This document shows, in pieces, positions 46,409 to 57,461 of a DNA stretch of 64,000 nucleotides. The notes beneath the pieces were generated by a model. It saw nothing but the letters and a program-made list of their open reading frames with translations, did no database searches and was not told where the DNA came from. The position numbers and the translations under genes were made by a program. Numbering within the stretch: position 1 is the first letter of the stretch; the number at the start of each line of letters is the position of its first letter. The DNA lies in contig NC_081851.1 of the NCBI RefSeq assembly GCF_963259705.1, positions 58,674,855-58,738,854 of the forward strand, in the 5' to 3' direction. The DNA comes from Myotis daubentonii (Eukaryota > Chordata > Mammalia > Chiroptera > Vespertilionidae).

Positions 46409-47917
46409 ATCACTGATTTTAAACCTGTGATGTAGCTGACAAAGAGCTTGAATAGGAACAGAAGGATCAGTTGTGCCATGTTCTTACTGCTCTCTTGTAT
46501 TTGACTATTACATTATCCTAAATCTATGGCTTCTTTGAAGAAATCTTTTTAAATGAGAGATCTAAGTAGTACGTCTCAAGTGTAGAACACATGAGATGTC
46601 CTAGAGTACACTTTGCAGAGGCCGATATAATTTTCTGGGATCACCCCAGATCTGACTCAGACCCATAAATTAATCCCAGGATCAATTTAACATTCCAAGA
46701 ATTTGCCAAAAATGAGATGATTAGAGCCCAGGTCAAATTCTCAATGTTTTCCCCAGAGCAAATATACAATTCAAAAGTCAGATTAAGTCCACACCATTTT
46801 CTCTAGTGAGGCATTTTGCTATAACATTTGTTGATAGATCTTGTATTTGGGCACATGTTCTAAAGATAGTTCCAGCAATGGAGCAATGTAATTTCAATTA
46901 ACTAACTGCTCATTAAGACAATGAATACATACACACACAAACATGACTAAACAATAGGCCAGAAGAATATTTTAATAATCACCAGAGAGCATCTTTCACA
47001 TGGGCAGAATGCTGTTTAGGTCAATCTGTATTATGTAGATAACTTAATTCAAACACAAGCACACCCTAAAAGATAAATGTTAGGTTTCAAGTATGTAAAG
47101 TTACTATATGAAAAATAGCAACCATCTGTTTCCACAGATGGCCAAACAAGATGAAATTTAAATATACTCAATATAGAATATGAAGAATATGTTAGATAAA
47201 TTTTTTTTACAGTAAAGGTTAATTCTAGACAGAATGAACAAAGCTGTTCTTGGACAATCAAGAACAGCTTTCTCTGAAAAATCTTTTAATAAAACAAAAT
47301 TTAACTGCCTTGATAAGTTAATATCATCTTGTATCACTGTAAGAGGACGCATAAATGATCTTCTACAAGACTCTGTATCCCTAACACTATAGATTTCAAC
47401 GTTAGAATATCCCTCTCTAATCAGCTCAAAATAGGTAAAAATTGGTGAAATTGTAGTTATTTCAGTGTATATTAGCAAATGATATGAACTGGTTACTGAT
47501 TCTTAGAGTTCACAGGAGTTCCACAACAAAGAGGAATACAATTCATTAGAAATGTAATATACATATCTATTCTTAGTACTTAAACTGAAAGTTTCTAATA
47601 TACTTAAACCTGCAGGTAAACTTTAAATAGGAAATTTACTCAGCCCAACTCTGAAAATAACTGCCAGAATACTGGTAAAAATGATAATTTACTTAATTGA
47701 CAAAAATGCTGCATCAAACTTTAAAATATAGCTTTTTTCTAACTTCTTTGTTTCTAATGCAGTTTCAAAGCCAACCAGGACTAAAGTCGATCTTTCTTCC
47801 TTCCAACTTCTTTATTTCTCTGCCATTTATTTCATCAGTTTCAATTCTTAAGGTAATGTGAGTCGGGTGGGATAAACTTTGCACATAACCAGTTTCAGAC
47901 TGAAATGTTATAAACAA
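46409..47917. other. Unassigned intronic sequence
   Basis: 1.5 kb without a recognised element or gene. Confidence 0.55.
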
Positions 47918-48122
47918 CTAGAGGCCCAGTGCATGAAATTTGTGCACTGGGAGGGTCCCTAGCGGCTGCTGGCTGGGTACTCCTTCCCTTCCCCCGGCTG
48001 TCTGCCATTGCTGCTGGCCAGGGCCTCCCTCCCTTCCCCCAGCCAGCCCACCCCTGGTCAAACTCCCGGAAGAACTCTGGTTGAGGAGACAATTTGCATA
48101 TTATGCTTTTTATTATATAGGA
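47918..48122 (-). mobile_element. Short Helitron (205 bp)
   Basis: CTAG at 47918 with AGTGCATGAAATTTGTGCACT hairpin region; reverse of TCCTATATAATAAAAAGC at 48122. Confidence 0.9.
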
Positions 48123-48324
48123 TAACATTTCATTGGATTCGAGAGCTTTTCTCAGTTGGGAAGCAACTTAATTGTCCAAATAGCAGCATGGTTAGAAACA
48201 GTGGTGTAGCCATTCAAGAAAACATCAGACTCTCATTACTTACCAGGCCATAATAAAATAATCTAAAAACTTCACATATTTTCAAAAATTATATGCACAC
48301 AAGCAATAGCTATAAAAATACATG

Positions 48325-48563
48325 AGCCCTAGCTGGGTGGCTTATTTGGTTGGAGTGTTTGTTACATCAAAATGTTGCAAATTTGATTCCCAGTCAGGGC
48401 ACATGCCTAGGTTGTGGACTGGGTTCCCAGTGGGGGCACATTTGCGTTCAGGGTACATTTGTGTTTGAGTTTGCATTCTTGTGTTCTCTCTCTCTCTTTT
48501 TCCTGCCTTCTCTCCCTCCCTCCCTAAAATCAATAAACATATCCTCCGGTAAGGATAAAAAAA
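48325..48563 (+). mobile_element. VES SINE (older subtype)
   Basis: GCCCTAGCTGGGTGGCTTAT head, GATTCCCAGTCAGGGCACAT B-box region, TCCTCCGGTAAGGATAAAAA tail. Confidence 0.9.
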
Positions 48564-48884
48564 ATCCACATTAAATGAAAAAGAACAGGGAACACATAAA
48601 TGAGAGTAGTTGTGCTTATGCTGGAATTATGAATGCTCGTTTTTATAATTTAAGAAAAGGACTTCTTTTCCTCCAAAAATCTTTAGTGAGACTACCACAA
48701 GTGTTGTGGTAGTATACTGGTGTTCACTGTAAATCTGAAACTATTATAGGGAAATGAAAATATTAAGATAGCTTAAGTTTACAATAATAAGCTTGGATTA
48801 CAATATCTGAATACCATTCTGTTAAAAAATAAGTTTTATACATACTATGCATAAAACATACTCTTAGAAACAATGGCATCGTTT

Positions 48885-49378
48885 TCAAAGATGACCCTCT
48901 CCCCCCAAAAACACACCACACCATGCAGTCAGTATTCATGCCCTTATGTAGTCCTTTCCTTTAAATCTGGGCTGGCCCTGTGGCTTGCTTTTGACTAACA
49001 GAAGTTGTATAACTTTCAGGACTAGGTATTAATAAGTCTTGTAGATTGTAAGACTCTGGTTTCTTTCCCCAGGAGTACTGAGCTGCCACTTAAGAAGTCT
49101 AACTACTCTGAACCACCATGCTAGAGAAGCCACATATACACGCTCAGTTTGGCAGTCCCAGCAAGCCCAGCCGGCCAGCTATCCAGATATGTTCCAGATA
49201 TGTAAATGAAACTGTCTAACCTTTAGTCAAATATCACCACGTGAGCTTATTAGAGAAGAACCTAGCTAAGCTCTGCCCAAATTTATGGCCCACAATAATG
49301 TGATATACAACAACATGAACGTTATTTTAAGCTATTAAGTTCTTGGTGATTTTTTAGAAAACCAGAATAAACAAGGCC
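48885..49378 (+). mobile_element. MLT1-type (MaLR) LTR
   Basis: TTGACTAACAGAAGTTGTAT, AGAGAAGCCACATATACACG and TTTTAAGCTATTAAGTTCTT match MLT1 LTR landmarks in order. Confidence 0.7.
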
Positions 49379-49623
49379 CCTTAAACAGCAAACATTTAGT
49401 CCAAGTCCTTCACTTTGATCAATGGTCCATTCTCAATGAACTGAAAAATAAAAATGAACCCTGTAAATTCTAAGCTAAGCAGGTGACAATAAACAGATAA
49501 AGGAAAAAGCTAAATAGTTGGAAACAGCTCTGCCTACCCTATTCAAAAATACAAACTTCACTATATATTAAAAAATCAGCTAAGCAAATACCAGGTCATT
49601 TTTTTAAAAAGTTTTCTTTTTTG

Positions 49624-49748
49624 GACCCTGACCAGGTACCTCAGTTGGTCAGAGTACTGTCCGATTTGCTAAGGTTGCAAGCTCCATCCCCAGTCAGGGC
49701 ACATACAACAATCAATCAAGGAATGCATAAATAAGTGAAACAGCAAGT

Positions 49749-49792
<44 letters not shown>

Positions 49793-49838
49793 CTCTCTCT
49801 CTCTCTCTTTCTCTCTCATCAATAAATACAAATAAAAA
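49624..49838 (+). mobile_element. VES-related SINE with TC expansion
   Basis: ACCCTGACCAGGTACCTCAG head, CCCAGTCAGGGCACATACAA, then a (TC)n tract at 49750-49818 before the tail. Confidence 0.83.
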
Positions 49839-49914
49839 TGTTTTCCATTTTGGATGATATTTATAGAGGGATTTGTGTTAGACATAAGTTGTGTTATTTA
49901 AGTTCATACTAGAT

Positions 49915-50129
49915 CAGCCGTGGGCAAACTACGGCCCGTGGGCAAGATCCGGCCCGTTTGAAATGAATAAAACTATTGAAAAAAAAGACCCGTACCCTTT
50001 TATGTAATGATGTTTACTTTGAATTTATATTAGTTCACACAAACACTCCATCCATGCTTTTGTTCCGGCCCTCCGGTCCAGTTTAAGAACCCATTGTGGC
50101 CCTCAAGTCAAAAAGTTTGCCCACCCCTG
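49915..50129. mobile_element. hAT MITE, mirror copy of 45537-45751
   Basis: CAGCCGTGGGCAAACTACGG to TTTGCCCACCCCTG, 215 bp, same family and length in inverse orientation. Exact target duplication TACTAGAT (49907-49914, 50130-50137). 50138-50884 has nothing recognisable. Confidence 0.94.
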
Positions 50130-50884
50130 TACTAGATCCATTGCCTGACATTCTGTCATTAGTCTGTGTCTACCACTCAAGTTGTTGCCTTAATAAAGAG
50201 CTAATAAAGAATGAACTGAATTTAAAATGATAAAATATCTTCATCCTCTACAATTGGTTTCATTGATTTGTTTGGAAAAATTTTAGGGATCACAAACTTG
50301 TGTTAATCACCATTTAACACAATGCCTGATATAGGCAATAAAAAAGTTCTATGACTATGCACATAATAGTTGCTTGATAAATGTTGATGAAATGAGTATT
50401 AAAATCCTACACATTCAGCTTATATAATTGTGTGAGAAAATGTTATGAACATTAACTTAAGCTAATATATCTAAATAAGTTTGTCATCAATACTCTTAAA
50501 TTTTATACTAGTTTTAAGAAAACACAAAAGTACCTTATAACTAGTTGCAAAATATGAAAACTGTAATTCTTGTATCTGCCCTACACAGTATTAAATTATT
50601 GCCTTTATTAATCTTTTATATGTGTGCTTCTAGAACTTTTTATGTTATTGAAACAATGATCAAACTATTCCTTTCTTCCAGTAAAGACAGCAAGGCAATA
50701 TTCATATGGCTACTATGAAAAAGAAAAGGGGGAGACATTAGGCTAACTTAACTAAGTTGAAGTACCCATTTGTAACTTGAAGTCACTTAAACAGTATATA
50801 AAAATATAAATTAGAATGAGAATCCTGAAGATTAGGAGGTCTTAATTTTAATGTAGTTCAATTTAACTCTTTTTTTTCTTTATG

Positions 50885-51450
50885 ATTAGTCCAATAGGAG
50901 ACTGGATTAATCAACTGTATATTTATACAAAGGAACTCCACACAGCAATGAAAATGAACAAACTACAACTCTACAAGACTTACACATATAACGCTAAGAA
51001 AAAGAAGGCAGGCAAGCCCTAGCTGGTTTGGCTCAGTGGACAGAGCATTGGCCTGTGGACTAAAGGGTCCCAGGTTCAATTCCCATCAAGGGCACATGCT
51101 CAGATTGCAGGATTGATCCCCAGTAGGGGGTGTGCAGGAGGCAGCTGATCAATAATTCTCTCCCATCATTGATGTTTCTCTCTCTCTCCCTCTCCCTTTC
51201 TCTCTCTGAAATCAATAAAATTATATTTATAAAAAAGAAGGCAGACATAAGAAGACATACTGAATGATTCCAAAAACAGCCAAAATTAATCTATGATGTT
51301 AAGATGTCAAGGTAGTGGTTTACCCTTATACAGGGGAGGGAGGAGAAGTGACTAGGAGTCACTAAGGGGCTTCTGGGATTCTGGTAATGTTTTGTCATCT
51401 GTGTACTTTTCCTGTATTTATGCTATACTTCAGTTAAAGTTTACATTAAA
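50885..51450 (+). mobile_element. Old L1 3' end, split by VES
   Basis: GGAACTCCACACAGCAATGA before the VES, and GATTCTGGTAATGTTTTGTC with TGCTATACTTCAGTTAAAGT after it. Confidence 0.7.
51016..51232 (+). mobile_element. VES SINE
   Basis: GCCCTAGCTGGTTTGGCTCA head; target duplication AAAGAAGGCAGGCA / AAAGAAGGCAGACA. Confidence 0.94.
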
Positions 51451-51559
51451 AGGGGGGTGGGGGGGACTTATAAAATTTTAACATTTTTACACCTGAAGCA
51501 GAGGTATTCCAAAACTTGGCTCTTAATACATTTGCACTAATATGATCATTTGTTTGCAC

Positions 51560-51720
51560 AAATGATATAATTATAGAAGGTGAGTTGGAGATCATGTAAA
51601 TCAAATGAGAATGCAGAACTAACTTCCAGGGTTACATAACAAAGGGCAGAACCAGAACTAGAACACAGGCCTCCAAACTCCTGTTGTGCTTTATTACTAT
51701 ACAATACTGCCAACTCCTCT
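51560..51720 (-). mobile_element. MIR SINE fragment
   Basis: AGGGTTACATAACAAAGGGC then ACTAGAACACAGGCCTCCAA, antisense MIR order. 51721-52224 holds nothing recognisable. Confidence 0.6.
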
Positions 51721-52224
51721 TTCTCTAGCAACTGCTTTAAAAATACCTGCAGATATGCTTTCCTATTTCCAAGCCCTGAACTACACAATGGTACAATAGT
51801 GCCCTAAAAGAAACACTGCAAAATATTATGAAATACACAATGCATGAAAGGAATAATAATCTGCCTTTACTATGGTACTAAGTAATGTACACATTCAGTA
51901 AATGTCAATGCCATGCCAATATATCTGTAAATAGGAAAGGAAAAAGTTCTAATGAGAAGTAAGAGAATTTTAGCAGCAACTTATTGGGGAATGGAAGCTT
52001 TCTAAAACTGACCCTCAACAGTCTTAAACCATTTATAACATTGTGATTTCCTATGATAAAACATACGTAGCTAGAAATATTTGCTACAGAGCTATTTTTA
52101 ATATATTTTCCTTACTTCTCTTTAAAATGTGAACCAGTTAAAATTTTTTGAATGATACTGAAAAATCAATTTGGAAGTCTAATATTTAACTCATTAAAGG
52201 TGACTTTAAATATACACTAGTTCA

Positions 52225-52390
52225 GCCCCAGCTAAGTAGCTCAATTGGTTAGAGCATTGTTCCATATACCAAGGTTTGGGGTTTGATTCCCAGTCAGGGC
52301 ACATACAGGTATTGACCAATGAATATATTAGAAGGGGAACAACAAATCAATGTTTCTCTCTCTCTCTCACATCAATAAATTTAAAAAATA
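52225..52390 (+). mobile_element. VES-related SINE, short
   Basis: GCCCCAGCTAAGTAGCTCAA head, GATTCCCAGTCAGGGCACAT, CT-rich tail. Confidence 0.85.
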
Positions 52391-53615
52391 TTTATATATA
52401 CTCGTTCAAATTTCAAACACCATATTACTACTTTGTAAGTAAAATGTGCAAAAAATAAGAAATTTTTCATTAAGAATTAAAACCAACAACAAAAACATTA
52501 TAATCTTAACAGATAATCACAAATGTCCCAAAGCAGTCAAGTACCATAACTAAAAAGAACCATTATATATGTTTACATACCATTTTTAAGTGGGTTATTA
52601 CATGCCTGCGAAGAAACTATTACTGTTTGCTGCCAGCCTAAGTTTATATTATCCATCAAGACAAAGGGTAAATCTTACCCTAGTGAGAACATTGGCGACA
52701 CTATGCAGTTAACAGGAGCAGTTTATACAACTTAAATTTCATGTTTCAATGAGAAAGTATAATAACCTTCCCAGAGGCATAAAGATTTCAATGTCTATAA
52801 CAACATTTTATTTGCAGATTTTAAACATCTAAGTAGTTCAATAATTAGAACTTACCCCTTTAGGCATGTCATACTTTAAAACAGTGACTTTAAACCTTTA
52901 TTACAAAAGACAGAGGGAATCAATCCATTGGTTCCGATACTTTCAAACTACTCCAGTTTGTATCAACGTAAGATTGCATCCAAGCCCATTTCCTCTACTC
53001 CTGTTAATGCTCATTCAGTTCACTTTCTAGCCTGACAAAACTTCACCCACCTCCCCATATCCTATTTTCAGGACCCACTATAGGTCTTACTTCTATGAAG
53101 TTCTTCCTTTTATTCTATTCAACATGGAACCCTACCTTTCCTAAACTCTTATAAGCTTCACCTCTATCATTTAGTATTTAACACCCACCAGTATATGATT
53201 GACTTTTTTCACACGTCACTCAATCTTTCATTTTTCAGACATTTATGTAGATTTAAGTAGCATATAAAATACTCACAAACACTCAAACTTATTCACAATT
53301 AAATAAAAAAACTATAACAATAAAATTACTGCTTTTGCGGCTGGTCACTCAGAGCTTACTCTTAGGAAATGTACATTGAAGTATTTAGGGATAGATGGGT
53401 ATTATATTTGCAACTTACTCTCAAAGGGTTCAGTAGAAAATAAATGTATGTAGAGAAAGAATTATAAAGCATATGTGGCAAAATGTTAACAACTGTATAA
53501 AGAATATTCAGGAGTTCTTTGTGTTAAGTTTTACAACTTTTGAAATTATTTCAAAACAAAAGTTAAGAAAGAGAAATAATGCATCTTAGAAAAAAATTTC
53601 TACACCATAAATATG
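52391..53615. other. Unassigned intronic sequence
   Basis: No confident element; 52980-53210 is a pyrimidine-rich stretch that may be a worn L2. Confidence 0.45.
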
Positions 53616-53630
53616 CAATTCATTAAGTTT

Positions 53631-53693
53631 CGAACCTGGGACCCTTCAGTCCGCAGGCTGATTCTCTATCCACTGAGCAAAACCGGTTAGGGC
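53631..53693 (-). pseudogene. Tailless VES copy: tRNA-like head only (63 bp)
   Basis: Minus strand GCCCTAACCGGTTTTGCTCA to CCCAGGTTCGAA, stopping at the B box with no tail. Target duplication CAATTCATTAAGTTT / CAATTCGTTAAGTTT (53616-53630, 53694-53708) shows it inserted in this form. Confidence 0.88.
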
Positions 53694-54012
53694 CAATTCG
53701 TTAAGTTTTAGCTTTTCTTCCAAGTTCTAAGATATATCAAAACAAGTATAAATATGGTCTCTATTGTCAAAGAGTTTTACATCTAGCGGGGGTGATCAAA
53801 ACAAATATTTTTATAAGAAATATCGCAAAGCACTACAAGAGTAACTACCAAGAAATGACAGGTGATAAGTGCTAAAAATTTAGAAGGCAAAAAATATCAT
53901 GATGGACAAGAGTGGTCCTACTGAAAGAAAAGAGGTTTGATTTAGATCTTAAAGTCTAAACAAAACAGGCTAGGCAGAAAAAAAAAAGAGAGAGAGAGAG
54001 AGAACATTCCAA

Positions 54013-54503
54013 TCTATATATAAAAACCTAAGTGACCAGCCCTAACCGGTTTGGCTCAGTGGATAGATCGTCAGCCTGTGGACTTAAAGGTCCCGAGTTC
54101 GATTCCGGCCAAGGGCATGTACCTTGGTTGCGGGCACATCCCCAGTAGGAGGTGTGCAAGAGGCAGCTGATCGATGTTTCTAACTCTCTATCCCCTCTCT
54201 CTTCCTCTCTGTAAAAAATCAATAAAATATATTAAAAAAAAAAACACAAACCTAAGTGACCAAACGATCTGTTGCTATGACATGCACTAACCACCAGGGG
54301 ACAGGAGCTCAACGCACAGGATTGGGCTCCCTCCTGTCTGGATCGGGCCTGTGGAGATCAGGCTCCCTCCTGTCTGGATCAGGCATGTGGTGATCGACTG
54401 AAACTGGCTATCTGACATTCCCCGAGGGGTCCCGCATTGCGAGAGAGCGCAGGCCAGGTCGAGGGACCCCACTGGTGCACGAATCTGTGCACTGGGTCTC
54501 TAG
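54013..54503 (+). mobile_element. Helitron holding a nested VES
   Basis: TCTATATATAAAAACC at 54013; ACGAATCTGTGCACTGGGTC then CTAG at 54503. The VES (54039-54247) sits 26 bp inside its 5' end. An (AG)n run lies just upstream at 53988-54003. Confidence 0.9.
54039..54247 (+). mobile_element. VES SINE nested in Helitron
   Basis: GCCCTAACCGGTTTGGCTCA head, A-rich tail, 15-bp target duplication AAACCTAAGTGACCA (54024-54038, 54248-54262) of Helitron sequence. Confidence 0.96.
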
Positions 54504-55562
54504 TGTGAGAAAACATTTGTGGATAAATGAGTGAATAATAAAGATTGACTATAGTCTGTTACCACTGGAGAATGAAAAGGCTTGAAACGAAGGCTGGGAC
54601 AAATGAAAGAGGGCTTTTGAATTTCACACTATAGGCAATAGCCAACCACTAAATGATTCTGACACAGTATTAATACAAAGAATTTCTCCATTGTCTAGAA
54701 TCTGACTGATTCACTAAATTTAACAATTCCTAAAAAGAACTTTTCTTTTGTGCTAAAAGATCTTTTGAATTCTCCATTTAACATCAAACATTTTTTGAGT
54801 GCTTATTGTAGGTCAGGCAAGCTGGGGGAGTTGACTCAGCATCAACCAGATAGTCCTTATAAAGGACCATTTAATTCAACGCCATCTACAGCTATAGCTG
54901 TTATTGGTCAAATTGGAATTTAGTTTTAGTGTATCTCTTTTCCTTACCAAATACTAAAATGTAAATGTTTGCTGGTAAAGTTTACTATATGTAAGGACAG
55001 GTTTTTATTAGTGTTGATTTGTCAACACTGTAAGATTTCATTAAGCTTTTTAATTCAGAACCATATATCAGTGATCACATCTGGAAGTATTTTAGGTTGC
55101 ACACAAGCCAAACTTACATGAAATTCACCCTACAAAGTCAAGTTTATAAATGAAAAATTATAATCTAAGATACCAATTTTGTAAACTCTGCACAAATCGT
55201 CTTTTTTGAGAACACTTCATTATATTCCAACACCCCTTTTCCCTTACCAGGAGAATCAAATTACCTCAGCACCTTATATACTTTAACCTAGAATCAAAGT
55301 TTTTTTAATGAATCCAGAACAAATGACAATTTAATAGGAATGACTAAGAGTTGAATATTTATGATTTCACAAAGCATATGGTATGGTAATATGAAGAATT
55401 AAAATATTATAGCATTTCATGAATATCTTAGCTCAAAGGAACATTTACCTAAATTTATTTCTAACTTGTAATTATACCTAATAATACTAGTTTATTCTAA
55501 AAAACCGTCAGAAGAATTCTTCATTTCCATATGCTTGGTAGGGGAAAAAACAATTACAGTAG
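54504..55562. other. Unassigned intronic sequence
   Basis: About 1 kb of AT-rich intron with no recognised element. Confidence 0.55.
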
Positions 55563-55570
55563 CCATTCAG

Positions 55571-55875
55571 CAGGGGTAAGCCAACTACTGCCCACGAGTC
55601 AAATCTGATCCCATCACCTGTTTTTCTAGGACCAGCAAAATAAAAATAATTTTTTACATTTTTAAATAGCTAAAAAACAAAGAATAGTATTTCAGGACCC
55701 ATAAAAATTATATGAAATTCAGTGTCCATAAATAAAGTTTTATCAGAACACAACCCCACCCATTCTTTCAGGTATTGTCTAAGACGACTCTACAAAAACA
55801 ACAGGGTAATTCTGCCCACAAAGCCTAAAATATTTACTACCTGGCCACACTTAACAGAAAGTTTGCCAATCCCTG
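55571..55875. mobile_element. Ancient hAT (Charlie-type) MITE
   Basis: CAGGGGTAAGCCAACTACTG to AAGTTTGCCAATCCCTG, inverted ends. Target duplication CCATTCAG / CCATATAG (6 of 8). Confidence 0.78.
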
Positions 55876-55889
55876 CCATATAGTAGACA

Positions 55890-56300
55890 AGAGAGTCAGA
55901 CCAACCTGGATTCAAAAGCTATCTATGTCATTAATTTTGTAGCTTTTCCAGTTATTTAATGGCTCTAAATTCAGATTTCTAAAAAATTTTTAAAGACAGA
56001 GAATATTATCTATCTTGTAAGACTGGGTGAGGATTAAAAATGATAAACATACTGCCCTGGTCAGGTTGTTTTTTTGGTTGGAGCACTGTCCCGTGCACCA
56101 AAAAATTACGGGTTCAATAACCAGACAGGACATATACAGGAGGCAAAATATCAATGCTTCTCTCTTTCCCCTGTCCCTTCCTCTCTCTCTAAAAAATAAA
56201 TAAAAGCATATCCTCAGGTGAGGATTAAAAAAAAAAAGATAAACACACGTGAAGTGCTTGGCATTATACTTAATACATAGTAAGCACTAAATAAATGTTA
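55890..56300 (+). mobile_element. MIR SINE, split by VES
   Basis: ACCAACCTGGATTCAAAAGC, then after the VES GTGCTTGGCATTATACTTAA and TAGTAAGCACTAAATAAATG. Confidence 0.75.
56053..56237 (+). mobile_element. VES SINE (older subtype)
   Basis: TGCCCTGGTCAGGTTGTTTT head and TCCTCAGGTGAGGATTAAAA tail; target duplication GATAAACATAC / GATAAACACAC. Confidence 0.9.
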
Positions 56301-56484
56301 AAGTATGGAACCACAGGTTAATATTATAAATTATATATATTTCCAGACTTTATAGCTACCCTGTACAACTGTTTCCATAGGTAATGATACCACCATTGTA
56401 CTATAAATAAAATCTACATAATGTTCAAGTGAATTGTTACCATAACTTTAGTTACAGCTATTTCAAGACATTTGGTTTGCTTAA

Positions 56485-56726
56485 CACATTGTATGCGGGA
56501 AACGTATTTATACGTTTTACTTATACGTTTTACGTTGACTGGTAGTAGAGCGCGGGACACATACTAATACGTTTTTTATAGACTAGCGGTAGAATGCAGG
56601 TAACGTATAAATATGTAAACTAAAATTATCGTAATTTTACTGAACGTTGCCATTTGAGCAAAAAATTAGCAAAAATGGCCCGCGCCACCTGTTAGCGCGC
56701 GATAAAAACTACCTGCAAACAACGTG
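56485..56726. mobile_element. piggyBac MITE (242 bp)
   Basis: TTAA at both flanks (56481-56484, 56727-56730). Ends CACATTGTATGCGGGAAACG and inverted CCTGCAAACAACGTG. Subterminal repeats of the GCGGGAAACGTAT / GTAGAGCGCGGG kind. The tip resembles the piggyBac family described in Myotis bats. Confidence 0.88.
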
Positions 56727-56926
56727 TTAATAATGACAAACCAAATTTATTCAAGTTCAGAAAAAACTATACTTATCTAATACAGATTCAAAAGGTTTTT
56801 ATTTCAGACCCTATGATAAACAAAAAAGGCTACCATAGAAAGATAATCTATGTGTATGGATTATGAAAAAACAAACAAACCCACACCTTACCTTTAAATG
56901 ATACTTATGGAAAGTGTTGTTATAGA

Positions 56927-57257
56927 CTAGAGGCCTGGTGCACTGATTCATGCACCGATGGGGTCCCTCGGTCTGGTCTGCAGGGCAAAACCGGCTCTCC
57001 AACATCTCCCCGAGGGGTCCCCGATTGCGCAAGGGCGCTGGCCAGGCTGAGGGATTCGTGCACCAGACCTCTAGTATGCATATAAGATCTTTGGTTAATC
57101 TCTTCCCACCTTCCCTGCTTCCCTCTGAGATTCATCAGTCTGTTCCATGTTTCTATGCCTGTGGTTTTCGTTCCTGTGTTGAGCGCCTGCCCCCTGGTGA
57201 TCAGTGTGCATCATAACTACCGCTGGTCGCTTAGGCTTTTATATATATAGAGAGAGA
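56927..57257 (-). mobile_element. Chimeric Helitron with two inverted 3' ends
   Basis: Minus-strand 3' end (CTAG at 56927, TGCACTGATTCATGCACC). A second, oppositely oriented 3' end (GATTCGTGCACCAGACCTCTAG) finishes at 57074. Then 100 bp of unknown sequence, then GTTGAGCGCCTGCCCCCTGG and the reverse of a TCTCTATATATATAAAAGCC 5' end near 57253. Confidence 0.8.
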
Positions 57258-57461
57258 GATTTACAACTTATATTTTAAATTCTTAAGGGTTTAATAGTCT
57301 TAAGTTCAGCTTCAGAAACTAAATTAAAAATTGATATACACTAAGACTAGCTGTGTGACCTTGGACAGGTTACTTTTAATCCATGCCTTAGTTTCCTATC
57401 TGTAAAATGGGTCTAAAAATATTTATTCCTTTATAAACTTATTGTGAAGATTGAGTCAATA

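Noticed and set aside
51453..51466. G-runs (also 28679, 34287, 38957) as regulatory G-quadruplexes
   Set aside because: Single homopolymer runs, prone to slippage and sequencing error; no further support.
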